In this document: piece by piece, positions 1-11,159 of the stretch
Layout: each line of letters opens with the position of its first letter
Numbering within the stretch: position 1 is the first letter of the stretch
NCBI GenBank assembly: GCA_009733575.1
Contig: ML769408.1
Coordinates: forward strand, 248,001-312,000
Direction: 5' to 3'
From: Gymnopus androsaceus JB14
Taxonomy: Eukaryota > Basidiomycota > Agaricomycetes > Agaricales > Omphalotaceae
Length of the DNA: 64,000 nt
Made by a program: the position numbers and the translations under genes
The notes under the pieces: model-generated
Databases searched by the model: none
What the model saw: only the letters and a program-made list of their open reading frames with translations
What the model was told of the DNA's origin: nothing

Positions 1-2256
1 TCTTTCTATGCAGAAATGTAAAGAGCTTAGTAGACTCAAGAAAACTTGCCATCTATCCTCGATTCTGGTAAGCGTCCGAATCCGAAATATAGACCCCTTT
101 AACTTGAGAGAAAGCAGTTTCGACACCAAAGCCCAGCATCTGTTTCCGGGATTATACCACAGCGGAGAGCAGATGCGCTGTTGGATCCAGAGCATCCAGC
201 TGCTCGCACCCCAAGGAAATTCCTCCCTACAAGTCACGTCAATTCATTTGGCATAGCTGCCACACCGTTTGGGCTGCTTGAAACGAACAGTACTCCCCTC
301 CAACCGCCGTTCGACATTCCTATTGAGCCTTGGGCTAAGCGCGTCTCTCGCTCTCTCAATGACCCTGCAACAGACTCTGTCAATGGCGCATCTCTCGCGC
401 CCGTTCACTTGCCCAAATTCCAGAAATCCTGGAAGGCTGTCAATGTCCCTAGTCACAGTAGTGGGAAAGAAAGCTACGAGTAAAAAGAAGGTTGTCCGGC
501 TGAGGATTATCAACAAGATGAAGACTGCTCTCAGCCTGGCTATTATACGAGCTGCAGAAGTGAAAAATGGGAAACTTGTATTAGATGAGAGTCCACCGCG
601 CGAACATCTTATACACCAAGGTGCGTCTCGCCATTACAAGTCTGTTCAATCTCTGTCTTACCTCTTCTATTACAGGGTGGACATATACCATCTATCCCAA
701 GCTCGAGGTCTATCGAATGCCATATACCGAACTTGTCCCGAGCGTTCTACAAGCTTTGAACAATATGCATCAGAAAATAGAATTATTGGAGAATGATTGG
801 GCCAAGAAATCTTTCGTGAGTAGTTTTTCTCTTCGATGCATCTTGCGAGCTGAACTTTAAGGACAGAGCAATCTAGGCTTCAAATTAAAGACTTCAGACC
901 AGACCCACCGTTCAAATTCCAAACAGTTCTCATCTCGCATGGAACGGAGAAATGTAACCTCAATCACCTTACAATAAGCTCTTCACTGATCTATCCCATC
1001 TATCAGAACAGGATTTACGACGAAGAAATGAAGAAACTAGCGACAATCTCATCTGATGAATCGTCTGGCTCAGTACGCTCTACTTTTGACCCTTCGCCGC
1101 ATTTTTCAATGATGTATCCCTACAGCACCTACCACCGAACGCATCCGAGGAAATAGAATCACCGGCAACCAGGTATTCTCCTCGATTAAAGCCCTTCCCT
1201 CAAGTCAGGTCCCATAAACCACTGGAAGCTAAAATTCAATCGGAGCCAGGTTCTGATGAGCTTGTGGCTTTGCGTGCAGTGAGTAACTCATGCGTATTTC
1301 ATGAGTACTCTGATGCTAACCTTATAGTAGCGCTTGCAACGGACATCGGGGAATGCGGAAACGCTGAACCGGGAACTTTCAGTTTCTTCCATAAGCAGAT
1401 TATTGTCGAAAGTGGGAGAAGGCGAGATTGCAGCTGAATCCTGGAAATCTCCTACCGCTACCCCTGAGAATGCTTTGGTTAGTTTGTTGCCGATCTTTTC
1501 GCATCAATTTTGTTCAAGTTTTTGTATTCAGCAGGACTCTTGGCGAGGTGTGGCGCAGAAACAGGAAGAGCCCAGATCTTCCTCAGGGAGTAGTTGGGTG
1601 AGATTAGTAACATACCGTCTTGTTTCTCATCGCTAATCCTCTTGGTTGTATTGAATAGAACTCAAAGACGCCAAAAGATCAAGCTCCTTTGTTGAAGCTC
1701 TTTCCTCAAACCCAACGTCCTTCGAGATCGATAGAAGATCAGGATTCCATCGACGAACTCTCAGAATTACGTGCAGTGAGTTGTCAATGGTCATCTGCAC
1801 TGACAGCTCAACCCTAATCTCTTCCTGTGATAGCGCTTGCGGCGGACAGCACCCTTCCAGGAACAGGAACAGAGCGAAAACTTGTCTGAAGGAAATTCTA
1901 CAAGCCTTTCCGGCTATCCTCCAAGAAATTCGCAGCCTTCTGCGGTCAAAACCTTGCTCCGCATCCCCCGTTCACGCGAATCTCTCCTTACCAGTCCAGC
2001 GTCTGAAAAGGTGTATCTTTCACGGCCTATCATAGGCGAGGTACCCAAGTTCAAGGGAAAATCTAGATCCAAAGGTAGCGTTTTACAAAAGGATCAACAA
2101 AAGCACGAATTGTCGAGGGATGTTACACTGGGAACGGCAGAATCTGAAGGTGAACCTGCGCCTAAAAAACGACAGGAAGAGTTTAAGCTTGGGAAACCGA
2201 ATCGGAGTTCGACGGATGATAGAGGTTGGCGTTTTGACCGGAGGAGGAAAGATTGA
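1..2256 (+). CDS. unknown multi-exon protein, 5' end outside window
   Basis: I do not recognise this protein. At least eight exons can be joined in one frame. Introns at about 621-675, 816-868, 1073-1125, 1279-1330, 1478-1531, 1598-1658 and 1776-1833 all have GT-AG ends and leave an open frame to the stop at 2254-2256. The first 600 bases contain further exons whose joins I could not settle, so the start lies at or before the window edge. The product is hydrophilic, rich in Ser, Pro and charged residues, and ends in GWRFDRRRKD. A roughly 35-residue unit (LK-FPQ, then a spacer, then DEL-LRARL-RT) occurs twice, each time interrupted by a phase-0 intron directly after LRA. That points to duplication of an exon-intron unit. 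No catalytic motif or membrane segment is visible. The exon chain in the second half is well supported; function is unknown. Confidence 0.6.
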
Positions 2257-2504
2257 GATTTATCCGTGTATTATGCTAGGATATTGCTTTAAGTAATGCT
2301 AGTGTATGTAGTTCTTGATGGCGAAACGCGAACGTGGATAGGGGCTTGTGTAAGCGGTGGGAAAAAGCACCTGATCACCCAGAGTTCTTCAACTTTGCTG
2401 ATTGCCATTGTCCACTGTCCAAACCAAAGCTTTTGATTCAATTTTCTGTTCTTTTCTTGCTCTCGCTTACTATCTGACTGCGCATCACTCTTTTTTCATT
2501 CAAC

Positions 2505-4871
2505 ATGTACGAAGATGAAGAACTTTCTGAACTTTCCGAGGAAGAAGACGAGTTGGCCGCCGAGAACAAAGGAGCTTCCGGTTCTCGCAGTCGAAAAACC
2601 GGGGGTGAAGGCTATCATCTTCAGAAAGCACTGAAGCCGCCTAGGGCTACAACCTATACAGCCCAAGCTTTGTATGGTGCGTGATTGTGATTGCTCTATA
2701 GTAAGGGAAATAGGCGCTAACTTTTGATTGAAAGACCAAATCCATAGGTATTTTTTATTCCTTCAGCTTCAAAAATGGCGATACACATTCCCTGCTCTAG
2801 TGGTGACGTGGAGCTATCGCCCGAGTACCAGCGAGGCAAGTTATGGCGCTGTTTCGCTGTAAAAACACACTGAACTTCCGTCTAGACGTTGTTTGGACCA
2901 AGGAGAAGCAGACCAACCTCATAGACTCAATCTTGCGCAACTTCTACATTCCTCCCATCATTCTCGGTAGTGTTCAAATTGTTTCTCACCTTCAGATAAG
3001 AGTTCTGAGACCCTACTCTAGCTGTGAACTCCTTCGAAGATGGGACAGAGACCAAGACGTGCATCGATGGAAAACAGAGGCTCACGAGTATTCACCGGTG
3101 CGTAAAACTTGTCTTCAGGGTAATAATGACTCACCCATGCGTACTTTCAGCTTCATGGATGGCTTGGCGAGTCTAAATTGTTTGTTCACCTGCCACTCTT
3201 ACTCATTATCTTCTACCTCTAGATCCCCCGTTTGTTCTTTTCAATTGATTCTTATCCTCGAATCTTATCATTCTTCGACGTTTTTCTCTAGATCGCGACC
3301 CGTAAGCATGTCGACTCAACATCATATCGGAATGCTGATCGAATCCCATTCTAGAATAACTGGCGAAAAGCTTTGGTTCAAAGTGGACCCTTCGGAAACC
3401 CCGAAGAATGCTTTAAAGCGCAAAATTCTTCCTGAAAAGTATCGCACCATGTTCTCCAATAAACAGGTTGTTTGCGTCGAGTACACAGACTTGACAGATG
3501 CCGATGAACGCGATATCTTCCAGGTATATATTTGATCGATGTTCATCATTAAATTCATATCTAATCTTCCCACTAGCGAGTCCAATTGGGAATGGCTCTC
3601 ACTTCTGCTGAGAAGCTGCATGTCATCAGCACTCCTCGCGCTCAATTTATTCGTAACCTACTCACCGAATTCGTGACCGATGAGACTCTAGGCTCGGCTG
3701 CAATCCCTTGGGACACCCATCGTGGCTCAGATTTCCGTTGCATCGCTCAAGCGGTCTATATGATGGACAAGTGGCCATCCATAAAATCTGGCACGCCTCT
3801 AAAGAACGCTGGCACCTTACCCCAGGTAGAGAAATGGTTAAATTCTGGGACAGAAAAGAAGGGAGGCAAACAGGCTGGCGGCGACGACGATGACTACGGC
3901 AGAGGAGCCCAAGTTCCCGACGCTTTTGCGAAGAAGGTCAGGGAGACCTATTCATTGATGGTTCACCTGGCTATGGATGAACAGCTTGCAACCCCCTTCA
4001 CGTCGTATCCGAAGGTGCGTTTTTTTTTTCTTTTTTCGTTGTCTCTTTTACCTCTTATCTAACGCTGTCGTTATAGCTTTCTCCGATAGAGATGATCTGT
4101 ATCCCCCTGCTCATCTACGTTCACGGAGTCCTACCCTCTAACAATTCCAAAATGGACCCCGTAGAGCTTAGTCAAGCCATTGAAGACATGCGGCACGATG
4201 TCCGTGTTCAGCACAAAGATATTCGTATGAATGATCGTGTCGGAAAAACGATGGTCGAATTTATCCAATCTTCTGTGCAAGTCTCCGCCAAAAAATCTTC
4301 CAAACAGACGGTATCTGCTCCAGCTCCTTCTACCAAATCGAAAGGGAAACGCAGACGCATCTCGGAAGCGAATGTTGATAGTGACTACGAGGACCAGCCT
4401 CGCAAAAAAACCCAAACGAAAAAGACGAAACCACAGGTCGCAGTTCGCTCCTCAAAACCCTTTCCTACACCTGCTTCTAGTACATCTTCGCACCCTGATC
4501 ACCTTGCAAACGCCAGGGCAGCCAAAGCCGCTCGATCTACGCGTGCAGCTCGGCGTGCCTCATCGCCCCCCAACCCACAGCGATTGCCTTCGCCTGGACC
4601 CGTCTCCGACACCACCGTCGTCAAGACGGAACCATCGGGCAGTGGGTTACAGACACCTATGAATCAGATGCCCAATATGCCCATGGACATGCTAGGTTAT
4701 ATGATGAGTGGTATGAACGGCCATTTCAATCCGTTATTGTCGCAGATGACACCGCAACAATTGTCGCAAATCCTAATGACGAACTCGCTTCCAATGTCTC
4801 CTGGAATGCAGGGAATGCAGGGCATGGGGCAAGGAATGGGTGGTTCACAGGGTATGGGAGGTCCTCAGTGA
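2505..4871 (+). CDS. DUF262 (GmrSD/ParB-like N-terminal domain) protein with disordered tail
   Basis: The family is recognised from LYDQIH, SGDVELSPEYQRD, VVWTKEKQTNLIDSI, FYIPPI and above all the signature DGKQRLTSI. This is the ParB/Srx-fold DUF262 domain, which in bacteria forms the NTP-dependent part of GmrSD modification-dependent nucleases. In fungi it occurs as a nuclear or cytosolic protein of unknown role. After the core (about residues 45-330) comes a basic Ser/Pro/Lys-rich tail with possible nuclear signals (KGKRRR, RKKTQTKK) and a Met/Gln/Gly-rich end. Exons: 2505-2676, 2735-2747, 2801-2835, 2886-2966, 3022-3097, 3151-3166, 3223-3229, 3292-3301, 3355-3523, 3577-4014 and 4077-4871. 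Two introns (2836-2885 and 3167-3222) need GC donors, and four internal exons are 7-16 nt. Only this arrangement keeps the conserved motifs in one frame. No HNH nuclease motif is visible, so nuclease activity should not be assumed. Confidence 0.88.
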
Positions 4872-5405
4872 TACCAGTGGCCATGCATACAGAAGGGCTA
4901 TGGTTGCCTCTCCTTACGTTCTCATTTTTGCTAGCGCAAACCCATCTTGCATTCGTTGCATAATGTATATTTTCTAATCCTTCCACCTTTCTTTTATATA
5001 TATATAGTATGTACTAAATTCGACGCGCACCGCGTCAAACACGTGACGGCGGCTATCTCTCTTTCTCCTTTGACAATAATCTCGCTCTTGCGTTTTTTGG
5101 AAGCTTGTATAAAGTTCTAACATTTACGAGTGTCAAATGAGCGGTGTTTCCTAGATACAGCACTGGATATCTCAATGGACAACATTTGCGCTCGAGGTGG
5201 ACTCGGAGAATCCAGTGCTTCAGACCACATTGACCGCGAAACCCATTGTAAAAGCAGATACGATGACGCTCATTCCATTCACTCAAGATCTCAAGCGTCC
5301 CGAATGTTGCAACGATCTTGCGCAGATATTGTTGTTCGAACAAATTATCAAGTTCTGACCTCAATCCACATCCATGGGCGCTGTTATAATACAGCGAAGA
5401 TGTAG

Positions 5406-5413
5406 TATAAAAA
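5406..5413 (+). promoter_or_regulatory. TATA box of the DM9 gene
   Basis: TATAAAAA lies about 65 bases upstream of the chosen ATG at 5478, a normal distance for a strongly expressed fungal gene. It supports the start choice, in which the first coding exon is only five bases long. Confidence 0.5.
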
Positions 5414-5477
5414 GCCAGGACCGCTTTGCTCTATTCGCAAACTTCTCTCATCCAACTCAACTAAACAACCATTACCC

Positions 5478-6517
5478 ATGCCGTATGCAAACTTTTATCC
5501 TCTTCGCTGAACCACGGACTGAATGATACGATATTCTACAGAGAGACTGAAGGTGAACGTCTGCGCCGTGACGCTATGGCGTACTTCACTGTTGAAGAGG
5601 GAGGAAACCCACCGTGCTATGATGCGGATGGGTCGTCCCCTGTGTTCTTCGCCTCTGCAATTTATGATGACGAGGTGCACCCTTGTTCGTTCTTTTTTTC
5701 TTCTTCTTTGAATTGCCTGAGACTAAACGATACATTAAAGGCAAGAGCGCTCCCCATCTAACACCCACGCCCGTTTCTGTTGCTTATGGAGGGTCTGAGG
5801 TGTACCACGAAGGTGCTTTCGAGGTGCTTCGGTTCGATCCGGATAGCATGGAACTCGTAAGGTCTGCCTATGGTGAGATCCCGGAGGGCAGGACTCCCGT
5901 CGGAGGTGGATGGGAATCGGACGGTAGGATCCTCTACCATGGTTTGGGCGAGGTCGATGGTGTCCTTGTACCAGGCAAAACAGCACCTGTAAGCTTGGCA
6001 TTCGTTTCAAACATTGCGTAAAAATACTGACTTCTTTTCCCTTAGCATCTGTAAGTGCTCATTGCGAGTTTGAGTTTGCTTTCAAGCGTTGACTCTTCTT
6101 AGCAACGGATGTAACGTCTCGTTCAATGGAGAAGAACACCAAATCCAGGAAGGCTACCGAATCCTGTCCGTGAGGCTGCTTAACCAATTAGAAGTTCGCT
6201 AACGTTGTCTTTCACTAGGGTCTGGCGCTAAATCAACCTCGACTGATCATGAAGGCTACGAGTCCTGTATGTTTGAACGTTGTACAAATCAAGCCACTGA
6301 CACAACGCTAACATGTAATCGATAGCGTGGATTAAAAGCTTTGAAGCTCACAATCAGGCTTGCAAGTGTTGTTTATTGCTCTTTCGGAATGTCAGGGTAC
6401 AAAACCAAGATGTTAAATTTTCACGTTCCTTTTTCGCGTTCCTTCTACGTCAAACAGGAAATTGTTGTTGTGAGCTTGAACTTTGAACCAACTCGCACTT
6501 CAACGACCTTGTTCTAA
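5478..6517 (+). CDS. DM9-repeat / DUF3421 (natterin-like) protein
   Basis: Two DM9 repeats are visible. The first runs through AIYDDEVHPCKSAPHL to VAYGGSEV and EGAFEVL. The second runs through LGEVDGVLVPGKTAPHL to NGCNVSFNGEEHQI and GYRIL. DM9 proteins are small cytosolic or secreted mannose-binding lectins in animals; in fungi the role is not established. Exons: 5478-5482 (only ATGCC), 5542-5684, 5741-5988, 6046-6050 (five bases, CATCT), 6103-6169, 6219-6266, and probably 6326-6517. The five-base exon encodes the His-Leu of the conserved GK-APHL motif; without it the frame breaks. The last exon adds about 60 residues unlike DM9, so the true 3' end is uncertain. No signal peptide is seen. Confidence 0.8.
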
Positions 6518-9500
6518 AGAAGGAGATAGCGTGAGACAGCATGTGCTCACTGGTTAGAAATCAATCAAATGGAGTCACCTAAGTAACTTTGTTCCGTCTG
6601 GAGAAACAAAGTACGTACAGTAGTACAGTAACACTGGCTGCATTATGCAGCATTGTTGATAGTATCGTACTAAGTGCTGTATCGGGACCGTTATACTGAC
6701 TCGAGGATGAAAGGCTTGAAGCAAGATCGATCTAGAGGAAGATGGCTAGGAAAGCTTCTTTACTTTCTATTGATTTACAAGCGCCTGCCTGAGTCAATGA
6801 AATAAATAGCACTCGTAGTTAGCCCCTATCATCACATAAACCGCATAGAAGAGATGCACGGTAGTACGGTATGGTTTAAGGCAGATAAGGTACAGTTCAT
6901 GCAGTTAAAATAGAGAAGGAACCGAGCTAGCTGCTTTCGCATCCCATTGAGCGTGAGTGAGCGAGTATGAAAGCTGTAGAATTCGTATTCACCGAGTAAA
7001 GCCTCTATGAAGTAGCGTTCCGACAACGTAGGGATAGTCCTTCTGTGTGTTTTCTTTGTGTGAGACGCTCGGGCTACTTAGATGAGGACTATTAATTCTA
7101 CAAGAAGTTATTATGTCTAGTATTCTGCACCTTTGGCATCCAACGACTTCCGCCAAAAGTCCATCGTTTCGAAAAGCAGGTTTCTGAAGTGAGAATGATC
7201 AAACCGGTTGCACACATACCGAAGCCTTGTTTACTGGTATGTAGGCTAGGATGGTCCGCCCTCATTCAAAGTTCTGTGGCGAGTGTGGCGCATTTCCCGA
7301 AAGTGCGCTATTCAAAAGGTGTTAGCGCTTAATCTGTGTATCTATCAAAGTCTGCATGCCCACCAAAACCGACGCCCACGAGAGACTCGGAGCTCAGGCG
7401 ATCCATATAAAATCACCGCCTCGAGCTTGTATTGAATGTGGCGGAAATCGCAATGTATGACTTGAAAGCCTCTGAGCTCAGTTAGTCCTTTCGTTGGAAT
7501 AACTTTATCGGAAAAACGACACCTATCCGTAGCGATTCGTATCGTACATACCTCGCGTAGCGCCGTGGACATGTACTCCTGTCAGTATCTCTACGTATCG
7601 GCTCCCTTGAGAGTAGTTCCCGCTTCCGCCTCCGCTGGTGTCAGGGATTTCCTTGTGGAAGGAGATGGATGTCTAAAAGAGGATTATGACTCGTCACTCT
7701 AGTTTAGGGGGTCGAGAAAATACTATAAACGATGCCTTTATCTTGGTCCTATCAGCATGTGCTTCAAGTCCTCGTCCAAATGAAGGCAAAAGGCATTGTA
7801 CGGCCTGATATAAATGTCGAATTGGAATTTTTCAGAGCAACATGGAATATCAGATGTGGTCTGCAGTGGTTGATTAATAGCAGCCACAGACGTCTCGATT
7901 GAAGCCGCCAGGCCCTGAACAGACTTCTGAGTGATACGTGCACACCGCTACAGGAAGGACGGATTACCTGAATCGTGCGGCTTGAGAACTAGAGGACTAA
8001 ATTCCGAAATGTGAAAATGCGAACGCTGAAATCAAACGACGTGGGACCAACACTGAATGGAAACTTTATGAGGACCGATTGCAGTCTCGGAACAAGAAGC
8101 GTTCTCGGATACTTCAATGATTCGGAAGGGTCAACCAGAGCCAATAGACCAATAAACAAAAAAAAATATGCTGCCAAAGCTGAAAATGGAGAAGATAAAA
8201 TATATTGGGACCGACCTACTTACTTTCGGAGCATGGACGAATAGGGACTGATAGCCTCGTGTCGGATCCTCAGTCGGTGCGCCGCACTGACGCATCAACG
8301 TCGCAAAGAAAAACAATAGGAACTGTGGGCGCTGTCAGACGGAGTTTTGCTCAGCCTTGGAGAGATGTAGATACTGCTTACCTCCGACACGGCGTCTACG
8401 ATATGTATTGTGCCAAAAACAAATTTATGCAGTTTGATTCCTATGAGCGGATAAGGAACCTTCAACGGGAAAATTGGTAGAATATATGCTACTTACCACG
8501 CCAGGAGGAAAAGCTGTAAAATCCCGATTCTGATCATGTTGGATCGCCAGGCTTCGATTGATGCATACAAGCCTCCAGGCCATCTATCGTGCTTGACGCC
8601 TCGCGTTGGAAGAAAATAGACCAAGCGGAGAGAGGAAGGGTATCTGGACCTCGATAACAGCCAATACGATTAGGCCCCATTGAAATGCGAGGACAAATGC
8701 GCTAGCCGACGGATATACGTCTGCTCTAAGTACACGCAGAGACCTCATGTAAGTCCCTAAGGTACTGGAACGCTCCTTTCGCCAAAAACAAACCGCACAG
8801 ATTCAGGGATTGTGGGTCCAAATCAAAGGCTCAAATGATAATAAGAAGACATGGTCACTGTCGATGGAGCCTTTGTCAAGAAACCAATATCGAATGAAGT
8901 AATAATAATTACCTGGCAAGTGCTCAGAAATCATCCCTGAGGATACAGTCCTCGAGGCGGGAGCCATATGCTTAGATCAGAAATGCGTAGATACTGAGGA
9001 CAATGGTCCTTGAGACTGAAATTTGAGGCGAAAAAAATGGGAATTTGTCCATAAATACGTACACAACTGTCGAGGACGAAATTGAATTCACCGTGTACAC
9101 TCTGCAGAAATCTGGAAGATCAGGTCCACTGTAGATTGCTCCAGGTGTGGTCGAGAGTCATTGAAGTAAAGACAGGCTCCGATGGGGGATGAGTCATTGA
9201 ACAAGCAAAGATGATTAAAAAAGTGCCATGCATCGGGGAAGACTTGCCATGAAAAAACAAAAGCAGGTCAATGAAGCGCTCATTCATCCCAATTTGGATT
9301 ACGGCGGGAGCCGACGACGTATACTTCTTTCCTTCTCACGTCCATCTACACCGCTACGCCCATGTGCTTTTCAACCCCATTCATCCTCCTCGGGTGTAGA
9401 ATGACTGCAAATGACAAGCTGTCGGCGGAATTCTAGCGGAAATTTAGCTTGCAAGTCCCTACGTGCAGAAGAATATCTGGCTCAAGACTGCCCAGAAAAG

Positions 9501-9717
9501 TACAACGACCTTCATGAAAGCGAATGACGAAGGGCAGAGTGAACAAGGTTGTCCAAAGAGAGATTTTCAGCTGAGTGTCGCTAGATTTTCGCGTGTACAT
9601 CTGATAGGTGACCCATGTTCCGTTTGTGGACATCCCTTTCTCTGTGACCAAAAAGGTAATGTCGAGTTGCCGCGATATCGAGATTCACCTTATTGAGATT
9701 GGCGCTAGAGGAAAGTG
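6518..9717. other. gene-poor interval, no supportable gene
   Basis: Both strands carry only short ORFs of 60-90 codons with no recognisable domain, no consistent splice chain and no simple repeats. The stretch may hold decayed sequence or regulatory DNA for the downstream clp1-like gene. I see nothing specific. Confidence 0.5.
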
Positions 9718-9725
9718 TATATAAA
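9718..9725 (+). promoter_or_regulatory. TATA box of the clp1-like gene
   Basis: TATATAAA lies about 84 bases before the ATG at 9809, followed by a pyrimidine-rich leader with CTCATCT repeats just before the start codon. Confidence 0.5.
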
Positions 9726-9808
9726 CCGCGTCCAGCATGTCTTGTCGTTACTTAGCTCATTGCTTGCACTCCTCTCATCTCATCTCATCTACCTAATCAC
9801 TCTCAAAA

Positions 9809-10746
9809 ATGCTTCACCAGATGCCAGCCCAGCCCATCTCTTTCGGGAGGTCCGGAGGTAGCGGAGGTGGTCGCCGCGAATCATTCGCGCCCTCTTCATC
9901 ATCATCGACCGTGCAATTACCTCGAACTCTGGCGCGTCCCGAGTTTATCGAGGTTTCCTCGTCAGCTGTCGAAGCTGCTGCTCCAGAACTTGTTGATGTT
10001 CCCCTCGATTATGTTCGTCGAAGGCTCCGGTCAGAGGCACCACAGTAAGCGCGCGTCTTTTACTCGAATTCACTTCTAGTCTAACACGTTCTTTTAGGAT
10101 GATAGCTGGTCTATCTTCTCTCGCTCCATCTCATGTTCCGAGCTCGATGCCTAAATCGCACCTGCCTCCTTCACTTTCCATCCCCTTGAGGGCACCACCA
10201 TCACGAGTCACTCCTACCTATCCTACCCATGTTCTCGCCGTATCCTCATCCAGGTCTTCGCATGATTCACAAGCTATCATGGTCCCCGTCCACTCACTCG
10301 TGCTTGCTGCCCAGTGTGCCCGCTTTCCCGAGCTTCGCACTCCTAGCATGCCCGTTTCGCATACTCTTACTCTTCCTGTCATCCCAATCGCCGTTCCTTC
10401 CCCAGCTGCATTCACTGTCTTGCGGTCATTTATGTATGATCATCGTCTCGACAGTGTCCTAAAGGCCCTCTTTCCCCTACCCGCCAATTTTCTCGCGAAC
10501 CTCTCGCACAGTACGGTCCGAGCGACCATGACTTCAGGTCAGGTCCTCCACCAGCTGTCTCTTTACTTGTGCGAAGCTTCAAAGTATGACTTGCAGACCC
10601 TGACCAAGCATACGGCTCATGTCAAAGACTTATGGCAGGATATGGTCACTTTGGGCTTGTTCGATACAGAGCTCTGGGACACAATCGACCTGGCTTGGGA
10701 AATTGTCCTTGGTGCGATGAACCTGGCTGTCGTAATGCGTCAATAA
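9809..10746 (+). CDS. clp1: Clp1-like protein (clampless-1 family, mating pathway)
   Basis: Two exons (9809-10044 and 10098-10746; 53-nt intron) encode 294 residues. The conserved core holds MVPVHSLVLAAQCARFP, a Leu/Pro-rich strand (LPVIPIAVPSPAAFTVLRSF) and the motif YDHRLDSVLKALFP. These resemble Clp1 of Coprinopsis and Ustilago. There Clp1 acts downstream of the homeodomain (A or b) mating-type complex and is needed for clamp-cell formation and proliferation of the dikaryon. The N-terminal 80 residues are low complexity (Gly/Ser). No enzyme motif is known in the family. Basidiomycete genomes often carry several Clp1-like paralogues, so this may not be the one that controls clamps. The family call rests on remembered similarity, so it is moderately sure. 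Confidence 0.65.
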
Positions 10747-11159
10747 AAGGCCGCGAAAGGTCTCATCAACTCCATCTCCTCCTTTCTAGACGACTGTGTC
10801 GTTGTTGTATCAAAATTTGGTTATTTGTATCGTTTATCGCAGAGATACCCTCTTTTCTTCTGTCTATAGATTCCCCATATGTAGCATCTCATCTCGCCTT
10901 CATCTGTTCATTTCTGGTTTCGTTGGTAACACTACCACTGTAGCATGCATGTATCTATATTATCTGCTAATCGACTGTTGCTTACTGCATATGTATTGAC
11001 ACTGCAGTGACTGAGTGAGCAGCCCTAGTGTCAAGCGCTCGTGAATATTTTAGCGCTGGATCATGTGCGATCATTGATCGGCGGCTGCGGCTCAGCCGGG
11101 CCGGTAACCCTTCGACCTTTCATTGAATTCCTTGTCCTTCCCTCTTTCTTTCGGTGACA

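Noticed and set aside
244..516. Reverse-strand ORF in the first gene
   Set aside because: Antisense shadow of forward exons that join to a long multi-exon frame.
5053..5364. Reverse-strand 103-codon ORF
   Set aside because: It lies in the promoter region of the DM9 gene, has no domain and no support from splice sites.
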